Source: Aeromicrobium terrae (lineage in GTDB: Bacteria; Actinomycetota; Actinomycetes; Propionibacteriales; Nocardioidaceae). Taken from it: a stretch of DNA of 64,000 nucleotides. Made by a program: the position numbers and the translations under genes. Shown here in pieces: positions 30,048 to 37,831 of the stretch. The stretch is taken from positions 620,001 through 684,000 of the forward strand of contig NZ_VDUX01000001.1 of NCBI RefSeq assembly GCF_008039565.1, in the 5' to 3' direction. A model generated the notes under the pieces. That model did not search any database and was not told where the DNA came from. It saw only the letters and a program-made list of their open reading frames with translations. The first letter of the stretch is position 1, and each line of letters begins with the position of its first letter.

Positions 30048-30287
30048 CTCGGTTCCTTCGATCGGTGTGCGGTGCCCGGTTGGCTTCCCGCTCACCCATA
30101 CGACGAACGAACCATCCCGAATACGACATCCAACCTAGGGATTTCCTCAGACATTCCTTGAGCAGCGAAAATTGTCGCCGAATCCCACCTGCAGGTCTGC
30201 TGAATTCCTCAACGGTTCATGAAGCCGGCCTCTGGTTGCTTCGGGAAACCGCCTCGGTCAGACCCGTGTCCTGATAGGAACAGAGGC

Positions 30288-31187
30288 GTGGCAACTGATA
30301 GCCGCGATCTGCGCACCGCCGCCATGGCGTGGTTGGACGAACGGCCCCATGAGCGGGTGGATTTCGCGTGGCTGTCTACGTTCGAATTCGACGGGCTCCG
30401 CGTTCCGCTGATGGATCGCCAGCGCGGGATCCGAAAGCCCGCTGGCATGGACGCGGCTTTGGCCATTCGAACCACTTTCACTCCGCCGGGACAGACGCCC
30501 CCGTACGCGGATGCGATCGGGCCGGACGGTCTGCAGCGCTACAAGTACCGCGGCGATGATCCGTCCCACCCGGAGAATGTCGCCCTCCGCCGCGCCTGGC
30601 AGATGAAGCTCCCGATCATGTGGTTCGTTGGAGTCGAGCCTGGACTTTACGAACCGCTCTACCCGGTCTGGGTCATTGGCGACTCGCCCCAGAACCTGGA
30701 GTTCACCCTTGCGCTCGATGCGGCACAGCGGCATTTCGACGCCACCTCAGTGGACTTGGATGAGGACTATCGCAGCTATATGGAGCGCCTCACGAAGATC
30801 CGATTGCATCAGAGGGTCTTTCGCACTCAAGTGCTCCTGGCCTATGAGAGCCACTGCGCGGTCTGCAACCTCGCTCACGAAAGTCTTCTCGACGCTGCAC
30901 ACATCATCGCCGACGGCCAGCCCGACGGATTGCCGGTCGTTCCAAACGGCCTAGCGATGTGCAAGATTCACCATGCTGCATTCGACAACAGGATCCTTGG
31001 CATTCGGCCGGACGACCTCACCCTGCACATCCGGCAGGACATCCTCGAAGAGATCGACGGCCCGATGCTCCGTCACGGACTGCAGGAGATGCACGACCGC
31101 CGGCTCATGCGGATTCCTCGGTCTCATGCCGCGCGACCTGACCAAGTTCGTCTCGAAGAGCGCTACCAGGAATTCCTCTCTGCCTAG
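30288..31187 (+). CDS. HNH endonuclease domain protein
   Basis: The 299-residue protein has a C-terminal HNH_2-type domain: CAVCNLAHESLLDAAHI, VVPNGLAMCKIHHAAFD and the downstream LEEIDGPMLRHGLQ. A zinc-binding CxxC (about 196-199) pairs with the second His/Cys cluster. The N-terminal 170 residues are unlike anything I recognise and may bind DNA. The start GTG 30288 follows AGGAACAG. Codons ending in A or T are much commoner than in neighbours, suggesting recent acquisition. Such solitary HNH proteins are often modification-dependent nucleases, but no partner gene is present. Confidence 0.85.
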   Translation: MATDSRDLRTAAMAWLDERPHERVDFAWLSTFEFDGLRVPLMDRQRGIRKPAGMDAALAIRTTFTPPGQTPPYADAIGPDGLQRYKYRGDDPSHPENVALRRAWQMKLPIMWFVGVEPGLYEPLYPVWVIGDSPQNLEFTLALDAAQRHFDATSVDLDEDYRSYMERLTKIRLHQRVFRTQVLLAYESHCAVCNLAHESLLDAAHIIADGQPDGLPVVPNGLAMCKIHHAAFDNRILGIRPDDLTLHIRQDILEEIDGPMLRHGLQEMHDRRLMRIPRSHAARPDQVRLEERYQEFLSA

Positions 31188-31257
31188 CCGTTCGGACAAG
31201 AAATCAATCGACCTGGCGACCCGCATAGGGTCGCCAGGTCGATTCGTTCGTGCTGGG

Positions 31258-34164
31258 TCAGCTGCAGCCGCTGGTGCTGCCGCAGCCTTCGCAGACGTGG
31301 CAGGAGCCGGCGGGGCGCATCTTGGTGCCGCAGGTCATGCAGAGCGGGCTGTCGATCGCACCACCGGTGATCTCCTCCAGGAGCTCGGCGGAGGTGTGGG
31401 CGCCGCTGGGGGCGGGCCGGGTCGCTTCGGTCGCAGAGCTCCCTCCCGCGGCTTCGCCGCTAGCGACCGTGGGCTCGGCCTTCGTCGCCTCGCCGCTAGC
31501 GACCGCCTCGACCTCCGCCGGCTTCTCGGCCTGCTGCTCCTCGATCAGCTCGGCTGCCGTGGTGCCGCCCGAGATGGGCTGATGGGAGCCGGTGTCGAGG
31601 TAGCGCTGGCGCTCCTCGGCGGTGTAGATGCCGATGGCCGAGCGGGTGTCGAAGTCCAGGTAGTCCAGCGCCAGGCGACGGAACACGTAGTCCATGATCG
31701 ACTGGCTCATCCGGACGTCCGGGTCGTCGGTGAGGCCCGCCGGCTCGAACTTCATGTTCGTGAACTTGCTGACGAACGTCTCCAGCGGCACGCCGTACTG
31801 CAGCGAGATGGAGATCGCGATCGAGAAGGCGTCCATCATGCCGGCGAGGGTCGAGCCCTGCTTGCCGAGCTTGAGGAAGATCTCGCCCAGCTCGCCGTTC
31901 TCGTGGGCACCGGAGGTCATGTAGCCCTCGGCGCCGCCCACGCTGAACGACGTGGTGATCGACTGGCGCGACTTCGGCAGCCGGCGACGGATCGGCTTCT
32001 CGACGACGACCGTCTTGACCTCCTCGTCGGCCTTCTTCGCCTTCGCGTCGCTCAGTGGCTGGCCCACCTTGCAGTTGTCGCGGTAGACCGCGAGCGCCTT
32101 CAGGCCGAGCTTCCAGCCCTGCAGGTAGACGTCGGCGATCTCCTCGACCGTCGAGCTCTCCGGCATGTTGACCGTCTTGCTGATCGCGCCGGACAGGAAC
32201 GGCTGGCAGGCCGCCATCATCCGCACGTGGCCCATCGGCTTGATGGCCCGCTCGCCGACCGCGCAGTCGAAGACGTCGTAGTGCTCGGTCTTCAGGCCGG
32301 GGGCGTCGATGACGTGACCCTTGTCGGCGATGTACTCGACGATCGCCTCGATGGTCTCCTCGGTGTAGCCGAGCTTGCGCAGCGCCGACGGGATCGTCTG
32401 GTTGACGACCTGCAGCGAGCCGCCGCCGACGAGCTTCTTGAACTTGACCAGCGAGAAGTCCGGCTCGATGCCGGTGGTGTCGCAGTCCATCATGAAGCCG
32501 ATGGTGCCGGTGGGCGCGAGCACGGACGCCTGGGCGTTGCGCCAGCCGTTCTTCTCGCCGACCTTCAGGTTCTGCGCCCACTGCTTGGTGGCCTCGCGCT
32601 GCACGGCGATGTCCATCGCGTGCAGCGTCTTGATGTCGTCGTTGGCCGCCAGGTGCTTGCGCATGACCCGGGTGTGCGGCGCCGCGTTCTGCGCGTAGCC
32701 GTCGTACGGGCCGACGACGCCGGCGAGCTCGGCCGAGCGACGGTACGAGGTGCCCGTCATCAGCGACGTGATGGCCGCCGCGAGGGCGCGGCCGCCGTCG
32801 GAGTCGTACGCCAGGCCCGACGCCATCAGCAGCGCGCCGAGGTTGGCGAAGCCGATGCCGAGCTGGCGGTACGCCCGCGTGGTCTCGCCGATCGCCTCGG
32901 TCGGGAAGTCCGCGAAGCAGATGGAGATGTCCATCGCGGTGATGATCAGCTCGGTGGCCTTCACGAACTTCTGGACGTCGAACGAGCCGTCGTCCTGCAG
33001 GAACTTCAGCAGGTTCAGGCTGGCGAGGTTGCAGCTGGAGTTGTCCAGGTGCATGTACTCGCTGCACGGGTTCGACGCCGTGATGCGGCCCGTCTCCGGC
33101 GTGGTGTGCCAGTCGTTGATCGTGGAGTCGTACTGGATGCCGGGGTCGGCGCACGCCCACGCGGCCTGGGCCATCTTGCCCCAGAGCTCGGCGGCGTCGA
33201 TCTCCTCGATGACCTCACCGGTGGTGCGGGCGCGCAGGCCGAACGACGTCTTCTCCTCGACCGCCCGCATGAACTCGTCGTTCACGCGGACCGAGTTGTT
33301 GGCGTTCTGGTACTGGACGCTGGTGATGTCGCTGCCGCCGAGGTCCATGTCGAAGCCAGCGTCGCGCAGGACGCGGATCTTCTCCTCCTCGCGCTCCTTG
33401 GTCTCGACGAACTCGACGATGTCCGGGTGATCGACGTCGAGGACGACCATCTTGGCCGCGCGCCGCGTCGCGCCGCCCGACTTGATAGTGCCCGCCGAGG
33501 CGTCTGCACCACGCATGAAGGAGACCGGGCCGGACGCCGTGCCGCCGGAGGAGCGGAGCAGCTCCTTGCTCGAGCGGATGCGCGAGAGGTTGAGGCCCGC
33601 TCCGGAACCACCCTTGAAGATCAGGCCCTCCTCCCGGTACCAGTTCAGGATCGAGTCCATCGAGTCGTCCACCGCGAGGATGAAGCACGCCGACACCTGC
33701 TGGGGGCTGGACGTGCCGACGTTGAACCACACCGGGCTGTTGAAGCTGAAGATCTGGTGCAGGAGCATGTGCGTGAGCTCGTGCTCGAAGATCTCGGCGT
33801 CGGCGTCGGACGCGAAGTAGCCGTGCTCCTTGCCGGCCGCGGTGTACGTGAGCACGACGCGGTCGAGCAGCTGCCGCAGGCTCTGCTCGCGCTCCTCGGT
33901 GCCGACGGCGCCGCGGAAGTACTTGGTGGTGACGATCGTGGAGGCGTTGACGCTCCAGAAGTCGGGGAACTCCACGCCGCGCTGCTCGAAGACCGTCTCC
34001 CCGGTCTTCCAGTTGGTCTGCACCACGTCGCGTCGTTCCCACGTGACGGCGTCGTACGGGTGGACGCCCTCAGTCGTGTAGACGCGCTCGACGGTCAGGC
34101 CCTTGCCTGCTCGCTTGGCACTCTTGCGCGGTGACCCGGTGGGGTCGTTGACCGTCTCCGTCAT
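31258..34164 (-). CDS. nrdJ: Adenosylcobalamin-dependent ribonucleotide reductase
   Basis: The 968-residue class II enzyme reduces ribonucleotides to deoxynucleotides using a 5'-deoxyadenosyl radical from vitamin B12, so it needs no oxygen. Seen are SPVWFNVG, the radical loop NPCSEYMHLDNSSCNLASLN, the long catalytic barrel, and a C-terminal zinc ribbon CMTCGTKM ... CEGCGSTSGCS. A Glu/Ala/Ser linker near residues 905-945 contains VASGEA twice. It lies 35 bases after nrdR on the same strand, so the regulator and enzyme form an operon. No class I nrd gene is present in the window. Confidence 0.96.
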   Translation of the reverse strand: MTETVNDPTGSPRKSAKRAGKGLTVERVYTTEGVHPYDAVTWERRDVVQTNWKTGETVFEQRGVEFPDFWSVNASTIVTTKYFRGAVGTEEREQSLRQLLDRVVLTYTAAGKEHGYFASDADAEIFEHELTHMLLHQIFSFNSPVWFNVGTSSPQQVSACFILAVDDSMDSILNWYREEGLIFKGGSGAGLNLSRIRSSKELLRSSGGTASGPVSFMRGADASAGTIKSGGATRRAAKMVVLDVDHPDIVEFVETKEREEEKIRVLRDAGFDMDLGGSDITSVQYQNANNSVRVNDEFMRAVEEKTSFGLRARTTGEVIEEIDAAELWGKMAQAAWACADPGIQYDSTINDWHTTPETGRITASNPCSEYMHLDNSSCNLASLNLLKFLQDDGSFDVQKFVKATELIITAMDISICFADFPTEAIGETTRAYRQLGIGFANLGALLMASGLAYDSDGGRALAAAITSLMTGTSYRRSAELAGVVGPYDGYAQNAAPHTRVMRKHLAANDDIKTLHAMDIAVQREATKQWAQNLKVGEKNGWRNAQASVLAPTGTIGFMMDCDTTGIEPDFSLVKFKKLVGGGSLQVVNQTIPSALRKLGYTEETIEAIVEYIADKGHVIDAPGLKTEHYDVFDCAVGERAIKPMGHVRMMAACQPFLSGAISKTVNMPESSTVEEIADVYLQGWKLGLKALAVYRDNCKVGQPLSDAKAKKADEEVKTVVVEKPIRRRLPKSRQSITTSFSVGGAEGYMTSGAHENGELGEIFLKLGKQGSTLAGMMDAFSIAISISLQYGVPLETFVSKFTNMKFEPAGLTDDPDVRMSQSIMDYVFRRLALDYLDFDTRSAIGIYTAEERQRYLDTGSHQPISGGTTAAELIEEQQAEKPAEVEAVASGEATKAEPTVASGEAAGGSSATEATRPAPSGAHTSAELLEEITGGAIDSPLCMTCGTKMRPAGSCHVCEGCGSTSGCS
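31454..31505 (-). repeat. 16-mer repeat inside the nrdJ linker
   Basis: TCGCCGCTAGCGACCG occurs at 31454-31469 and 31490-31505 (plus-strand letters), exactly 36 bases apart, encoding VASGEA twice in frame in the linker before the zinc ribbon. A small in-frame duplication or repeat insertion in a tolerant linker explains it. Confidence 0.7.
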
Positions 34165-34199
34165 GACATTGCTCCTGATTTCTCGCGGGGTGGGTGGTT

Positions 34200-34688
34200 C
34201 TACGTCTCGATGTTCTGGGTGTGCTCGCGCAGCTCGTCGTCCGCGTCCGCGGCCATCAGGCCGGCGATCTCGGCGGCGAAGTCGTCGACCGACTCGAAGC
34301 CCTTGTAGACGCTGGCGAAGCGGAGGTAGGCGACCTTGTCGAGCGCCTTGAGCGGCTCGAGCACGGCCAGGCCGACCTCGTGGGCGGCGACCTCGGCCGA
34401 ACCGGCCTCGCGCAACGTGTCCTCGACCTGCTGGCCGAGGCGGGCGAGGTCGTCGTCGGAGACCGGGCGGCCCTTGCAGGCCTTCCGCACGCCGGCGACG
34501 GCCTTCTCACGGGTGAAGGGTTCGGTGGCGCCGGAGCGCTTGAGCACCGTCAGCTGCATCTGCTCGATGGTGGTGAAGCGCTTCTCGCACGCCGAGCAGA
34601 CGCGACGACGCCGAATGGCCCCGCCCTCGTCGGCGACCCGGCTGTCGAGCACGCGGGTGTCGGTGTTCTTGCAGAACGGGCAGTGCAT
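34200..34688 (-). CDS. nrdR: Transcriptional repressor NrdR
   Basis: The 162-residue regulator has the N-terminal zinc ribbon ([17 protein letters not shown] ... [14 protein letters not shown]) and the ATP-cone ([23 protein letters not shown]). NrdR senses ATP/dATP and represses ribonucleotide reductase genes. It is the first gene of the nrdR-nrdJ operon and has two NrdR boxes about 126-173 bases upstream. GAGAGGAGCACGCG supplies the ribosome-binding site. Confidence 0.96.
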   Translation of the reverse strand: MHCPFCKNTDTRVLDSRVADEGGAIRRRRVCSACEKRFTTIEQMQLTVLKRSGATEPFTREKAVAGVRKACKGRPVSDDDLARLGQQVEDTLREAGSAEVAAHEVGLAVLEPLKALDKVAYLRFASVYKGFESVDDFAAEIAGLMAADADDELREHTQNIET

Positions 34689-34737
34689 CGCGTGCTCCTC
34701 TCATACCGAAGGACGGCCGCCGCGGGGGCGATGGTGG

Positions 34738-34775
34738 GGAAAACTCTGTGGATTCAGCGTGGAAACTCTGTGGAT
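34738..34775. repeat. Direct repeat with DnaA-box-like cores
   Basis: GGAAAACTCTGTGGAT (34738-34753) and GGAAACTCTGTGGAT (34761-34775) are near-identical. Each ends in TGTGGAT, the core of a DnaA box read backwards; a third TGTGGAT is at 34822-34828, inside the first NrdR box, and a weaker TGTGGGT at 34790. They lie between nrdR and its NrdR boxes. Confidence 0.5.
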
Positions 34776-34813
34776 CCGAGGGTCGGACCTGTGGGTGAAG
34801 GTCCTGATCCTGT

Positions 34814-34829
34814 GCACTAGATGTGGATG
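34814..34829 (-). promoter_or_regulatory. NrdR box 1
   Basis: GCACTAGATGTGGATG fits the 16-base NrdR-box pattern (core CTAGATGT in place of CTAtATaT), with a weaker right half. It starts exactly 32 bases before box 2, about three helical turns, the spacing needed for paired NrdR boxes. Confidence 0.7.
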
Positions 34830-34845
34830 AAGCACATCCGTGTAA

Positions 34846-34861
34846 CTACTAGATCTAGTGC
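34846..34861 (-). promoter_or_regulatory. NrdR box 2
   Basis: CTACTAGATCTAGTGC contains the palindrome ACTAGATCTAGT, the better of the paired NrdR boxes. A 16-base gap separates it from box 1. Both lie upstream of nrdR-nrdJ, indicating autoregulation of the operon. Confidence 0.78.
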
Positions 34862-35097
34862 CACCATACGCCCGGGAACCGGCTCGCACAACAGATTGCC
34901 GGAACGATCCGACACTTTTTCGGAGACGCCCTGTCCGCGCTGGTCAGGGCCCGTTCGAGCTCGTCCGCACCGGCGTGTCGTAGATCACTTTTTCCGGGAG
35001 AATTTCGCGTTCCCGCGCCGTCACTCCGCGGCAGGAGCATCGTTAGGGATACAGCGAGAACTCTTCGCTCACACTCCCCACCCCTCGGAGGCACCCC
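34862..35097 (+). other. Leader region of the anchor-P gene
   Basis: This is the right part of the 409-base gap between nrdR and the gene at 35098. It contains CACTTTTTCGGAGA (34913-34926) and CACTTTTTCCGGGAGA (34986-35001), a direct repeat with unusual T5 runs 73 bases apart, and a TTAGGGAT stretch near 35043 that may be part of a promoter. No ORF or RNA gene is recognisable. Confidence 0.4.
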
Positions 35098-36354
35098 ATG
35101 CGTCGCCGCATCACCCTCGTCCTCGCGGCGGCAGTTGCCGCCGTCACCGCCCTGACGGTCGCGCCGCCACCCGGCTCGGCCGCGACGGTCTACACCTACT
35201 TCGGCCAGGCCGGCGGAACCCAGATCCAGGCCCTCGGCACGCTGATCCGGTCCGACCTGACCGCCGAGGCGCACCTGCTCGGCAACAAGATCCCGGCCTC
35301 GGCGTCCAACCCCACGGCCGGAGTGAACGTCCCGGCGCTCGCCCGCGTCGGCGCGATCACCACCAACGTCGACTCGGCACACGGCGACGCCGGCGACACC
35401 ATCACGTCCAAGGCGGAGATCGCCAACGTGTCGCTCCTCAACGGCGTGATCCGCGCCCAGGCCCTCACCACCAGCGCCACGGCGACGCACGACGGCGACG
35501 AGCTGAGCGGCTCGGGCGACACCCGTGTGGTCGGCCTCAAGGTCGGCAGCATCAAGGTCCCGATCGACGTCGCACCGAACACGACCATCAAGGTCGGCAA
35601 CCTCGCCGAGGTCGTCATCAACGAGCAGAAGACGACGCGCGTCGGCGACAAGATCATCCAGGACGGGTCGGCTCTCAAGGTCACCCTGCTGCGCCCGAGG
35701 GGCAAGGCTCCGGTCGGCGCGACGATCACCGTCAACCCGGTTCGCGCGGCCTGGGGCCCGAGCATCCCGCCGAAGTCCCCGGCCCTCGGCGGCAACGCGT
35801 TCGGCGCGCTCGCCAAGGTCAAGGTCACCTCGGTCGAGGCCGTCTCCGGACCGGTCGCCTACACGCAGCTGCCGCCGTTCGGCACCTACGGCCAGGCGCT
35901 CGTGAACTCGACGGCCCGCTTCAGCCTCCCCGGCGTCCTGCGCGTCGGTGCGGTGGAGTCGATCAGCCAGGCCACCTCGGTGCCGCTGACCGCTGACGTG
36001 TCCAACAGCAACGAGGTCGCCCGACTCAACCTGCTGAACGGGGTCATCTCCGCCAGCGCCATCAAGGTGGTCGCGCACGCGAACCTCGACGCCGAGGGCG
36101 TCGTCACCGTCGACGGGCACATGGACACCGTCCACCTGAAGATCGGTGGCAACACGATCCCGATCGACGTCGCACCGAACACGACGATCGAGATCCCGAA
36201 CGTGCTCAAGGTCGTGATCAACGAGCAGATCGTCTCGCCGGACGGGCGTCGGATCGACGTCACCGGCCTGCACATCACGCTGCTGAAGCCCGCGGGCGAC
36301 CTCGGGGTCGGCGCGGACATCAGGGTCGCGTCCGCCACCTCGCTGATCTACTGA
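35098..36354 (+). CDS. Secreted choice-of-anchor P family protein, two modules
   Basis: The 418-residue exported protein has a signal peptide (to about residue 28, GSAAT) and two homologous modules (about 29-215 and 240-415). Both contain VPIDVAPNTTIxxxxLxxVVINEQ and a preceding SxxxTATH/NLDAEG DGxxxxxxT line, showing an internal duplication. It matches the choice-of-anchor P type of actinobacterial surface proteins. There is no sortase motif or C-terminal membrane anchor. CTCGGAGGCACC is the ribosome-binding site. Function is unknown; a structural surface or matrix role is likely. Confidence 0.82.
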   Translation: MRRRITLVLAAAVAAVTALTVAPPPGSAATVYTYFGQAGGTQIQALGTLIRSDLTAEAHLLGNKIPASASNPTAGVNVPALARVGAITTNVDSAHGDAGDTITSKAEIANVSLLNGVIRAQALTTSATATHDGDELSGSGDTRVVGLKVGSIKVPIDVAPNTTIKVGNLAEVVINEQKTTRVGDKIIQDGSALKVTLLRPRGKAPVGATITVNPVRAAWGPSIPPKSPALGGNAFGALAKVKVTSVEAVSGPVAYTQLPPFGTYGQALVNSTARFSLPGVLRVGAVESISQATSVPLTADVSNSNEVARLNLLNGVISASAIKVVAHANLDAEGVVTVDGHMDTVHLKIGGNTIPIDVAPNTTIEIPNVLKVVINEQIVSPDGRRIDVTGLHITLLKPAGDLGVGADIRVASATSLIY

Positions 36355-36372
36355 GGTAGCACCGAACCAGAA

Positions 36373-36408
36373 CAGAAGGGCGCCGGCCGCGAGGCCGGCG
36401 CCCTTCTG
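36373..36408. terminator. 16-bp bidirectional terminator
   Basis: CAGAAGGGCGCCGGCC (36373-36388) and GGCCGGCGCCCTTCTG (36393-36408) are perfectly complementary over a GCGA tetraloop. It lies between convergent genes. CTTCTG gives a partial T tract to the plus strand. Confidence 0.85.
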
Positions 36409-36417
36409 CGTCTCGCC

Positions 36418-37113
36418 TCAGGCCGGCGGCAGGTCGACCGCGAGATAGGCCAGCGCGGCGTCGGTGAGCTCCGCCGCAGCGTTGCGGCTGCGCGAGGCGT
36501 TCGCCATCGCCTGCCGGACGAGCTCGCGCGGGTCGGCGCCGGCCGCGCGGATGGTGTCGTCGGACTCCTCCACCCATCGGGCGAACGTGTCGGTGGTGAC
36601 CTCCGGGTGGAACTGCCACCCGATCGCCCGGCCGCCGAGGCTGTCGTCGACGATGCACTGCGGGCCGTACCAGGACGTGCCGAGCACCCGGGACGTCGGC
36701 GGCGGCACGAAGACGTCGCTGTGCAGCTGCGCCCACGGTCCTTCCGGGCAGAGGACGGGGTCGACGGTGTCGACGCGCTTCCAGCCGAGCTCGGGGTCGT
36801 CGGCGCGGTAGGACGTGCCGCCGAGCGCGCGGGCCAGGAGCTGCACGCCGTAGCAGATCGCCATGACGGGGACCTCCGCGCGCAGCGAGGCCCGGACGAG
36901 GGCCGACTCCCGGGCGACCGCGTCGGACCACCGTGGGTCGTGCGCCGCCTTGTGGGAACCGAGGAGGAGCACCAGGGCGGGGTCATCCAGGTCGTTGAAC
37001 CCGGGGAGCGCGTCGCGGTCGAGCCAGACGATCTCTCCCCCGCGCTGCACCAGACGCTCGACGACGTAGCCGCCTTCGCGGTCGGTGGCGTCGGCGACGA
37101 CGTGGAGCCTCAT
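36418..37113 (-). CDS. Class I glutamine amidotransferase-like protein
   Basis: The 231-residue protein has the triad of class I GATases: nucleophile Cys in PVMAICYGVQLLA (near residue 87) and the His-Glu pair in GWQFHPEVTTD. It has no synthase domain, like GMP-synthase-related stand-alone GATases and gamma-glutamyl-peptide hydrolases such as PuuD. The GYGVQ-type elbow (CYGVQLLA instead of CLGMQ) is typical of that group. Target molecule unknown. It ends ten bases from a bidirectional terminator. Confidence 0.87.
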   Translation of the reverse strand: MRLHVVADATDREGGYVVERLVQRGGEIVWLDRDALPGFNDLDDPALVLLLGSHKAAHDPRWSDAVARESALVRASLRAEVPVMAICYGVQLLARALGGTSYRADDPELGWKRVDTVDPVLCPEGPWAQLHSDVFVPPPTSRVLGTSWYGPQCIVDDSLGGRAIGWQFHPEVTTDTFARWVEESDDTIRAAGADPRELVRQAMANASRSRNAAAELTDAALAYLAVDLPPA

Positions 37114-37137
37114 GCCTCCAGTGTGCCGACCCTCAGG

Positions 37138-37524
37138 TCAGTGGTCGTAGACCGGGACCGCGATCTCGGTGCCCATCTGCAGGGCGCCGGCGCTGGGCAG
37201 GGAGTTCAGCCGCATGATGTCGTCGACCGTCTGGCGGATGTCGCCGTTCGGGTTGGCCTCCGACGCGATCTGCCACAGCGTGTGGCCGGGGGCCACGGTG
37301 ACCGTGCGGGTGTCGACCGGGGCGCCGGTGTCGTACGTGGCCGCGGTGGACGAGCCGAGCACGACCCAGAGCAGGGCGAGCAGCACGAGAGCGGCGGCGA
37401 GCACGACGATGCGCCCGCGACGCGTGAGCCGCAGCGCCGCCTGACGGGCGGGCGCCGGGACGGCGTGGAGGTGACGCACGCGGCGAGGCGTGCCGGCCAG
37501 CTCGTGGATGGTGATGCTGCTCAT
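37138..37524 (-). CDS. LysM membrane protein, probable SOS division inhibitor
   Basis: The 128-residue protein has a basic cytoplasmic N-terminus, one transmembrane helix (about 47-68) and a C-terminal LysM motif (VTVAPGHTLWQIASEANPNG). That layout matches the LexA-controlled, peptidoglycan-linked division inhibitors of Actinobacteria (ChiZ/Rv2719c in Mycobacterium, DivS in Corynebacterium) and Bacillus YneA. Two abutting LexA boxes lie 99-130 bases before the ATG. It sits near lexA, as in Mycobacterium, though separated from it here by two genes. I start at ATG 37524; the longer reading runs through the operators. Confidence 0.8.
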   Translation of the reverse strand: MSSITIHELAGTPRRVRHLHAVPAPARQAALRLTRRGRIVVLAAALVLLALLWVVLGSSTAATYDTGAPVDTRTVTVAPGHTLWQIASEANPNGDIRQTVDDIMRLNSLPSAGALQMGTEIAVPVYDH

Positions 37525-37622
37525 GGGTGCCTCCGAAGGGGAAGTGAGACGGTGCGCAGTGCGTGGTGCTCGGGATGGAGTTGGTGTGCTCGGCCGATCG
37601 CTGTTCTCGATGTCATTCGATG

Positions 37623-37654
37623 GTGAACAGACGTTCGATCGAACACATGTACGA
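37623..37654 (-). promoter_or_regulatory. Two abutting SOS (LexA) boxes
   Basis: GTGAACAGACGTTCGA (37623-37638) and TCGAACACATGTACGA (37639-37654) each match the actinobacterial LexA box TCGAAC-N4-GTTCGA with two and one mismatches. They touch end to end, forming GTTCGATCGAAC at the junction. They lie in the 307-base gap before the LysM gene; the rest of the gap holds the YihY promoter and nothing else recognisable. Confidence 0.85.
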
Positions 37655-37831
37655 CGATATGGGAGCGCCCCGACAAAAGCCAGCGAAAATCGAACAGGGT
37701 GCCGCACATCGGGACATTTCGCCTGGAATCGCAGGCTGAAATTTCCCGAAAGAATGTTCGATCGCGGCGTGTCCGCGCGGGCTGCCGCCGCTCACCGGGC
37801 GGGCTCGTTCCGCCGCCGTTAGCGTCGAGAC

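Noticed and set aside
30973-34134. A 1053-codon open frame on the plus strand over nrdJ
   Set aside because: It is antisense to NrdJ, whose motifs are unmistakable, and its composition (Arg/Val/Leu/Ala/Asp runs) is the usual shadow of GC-rich third positions. The same holds for long frames over the M6 protease, cbs, the kinase and hflX.
31188-34164. Intein or split reading frame in nrdJ
   Set aside because: The frame is continuous from start to zinc ribbon, with no intein splice motifs. RecA at 61029 was checked for the same reason and also has none.
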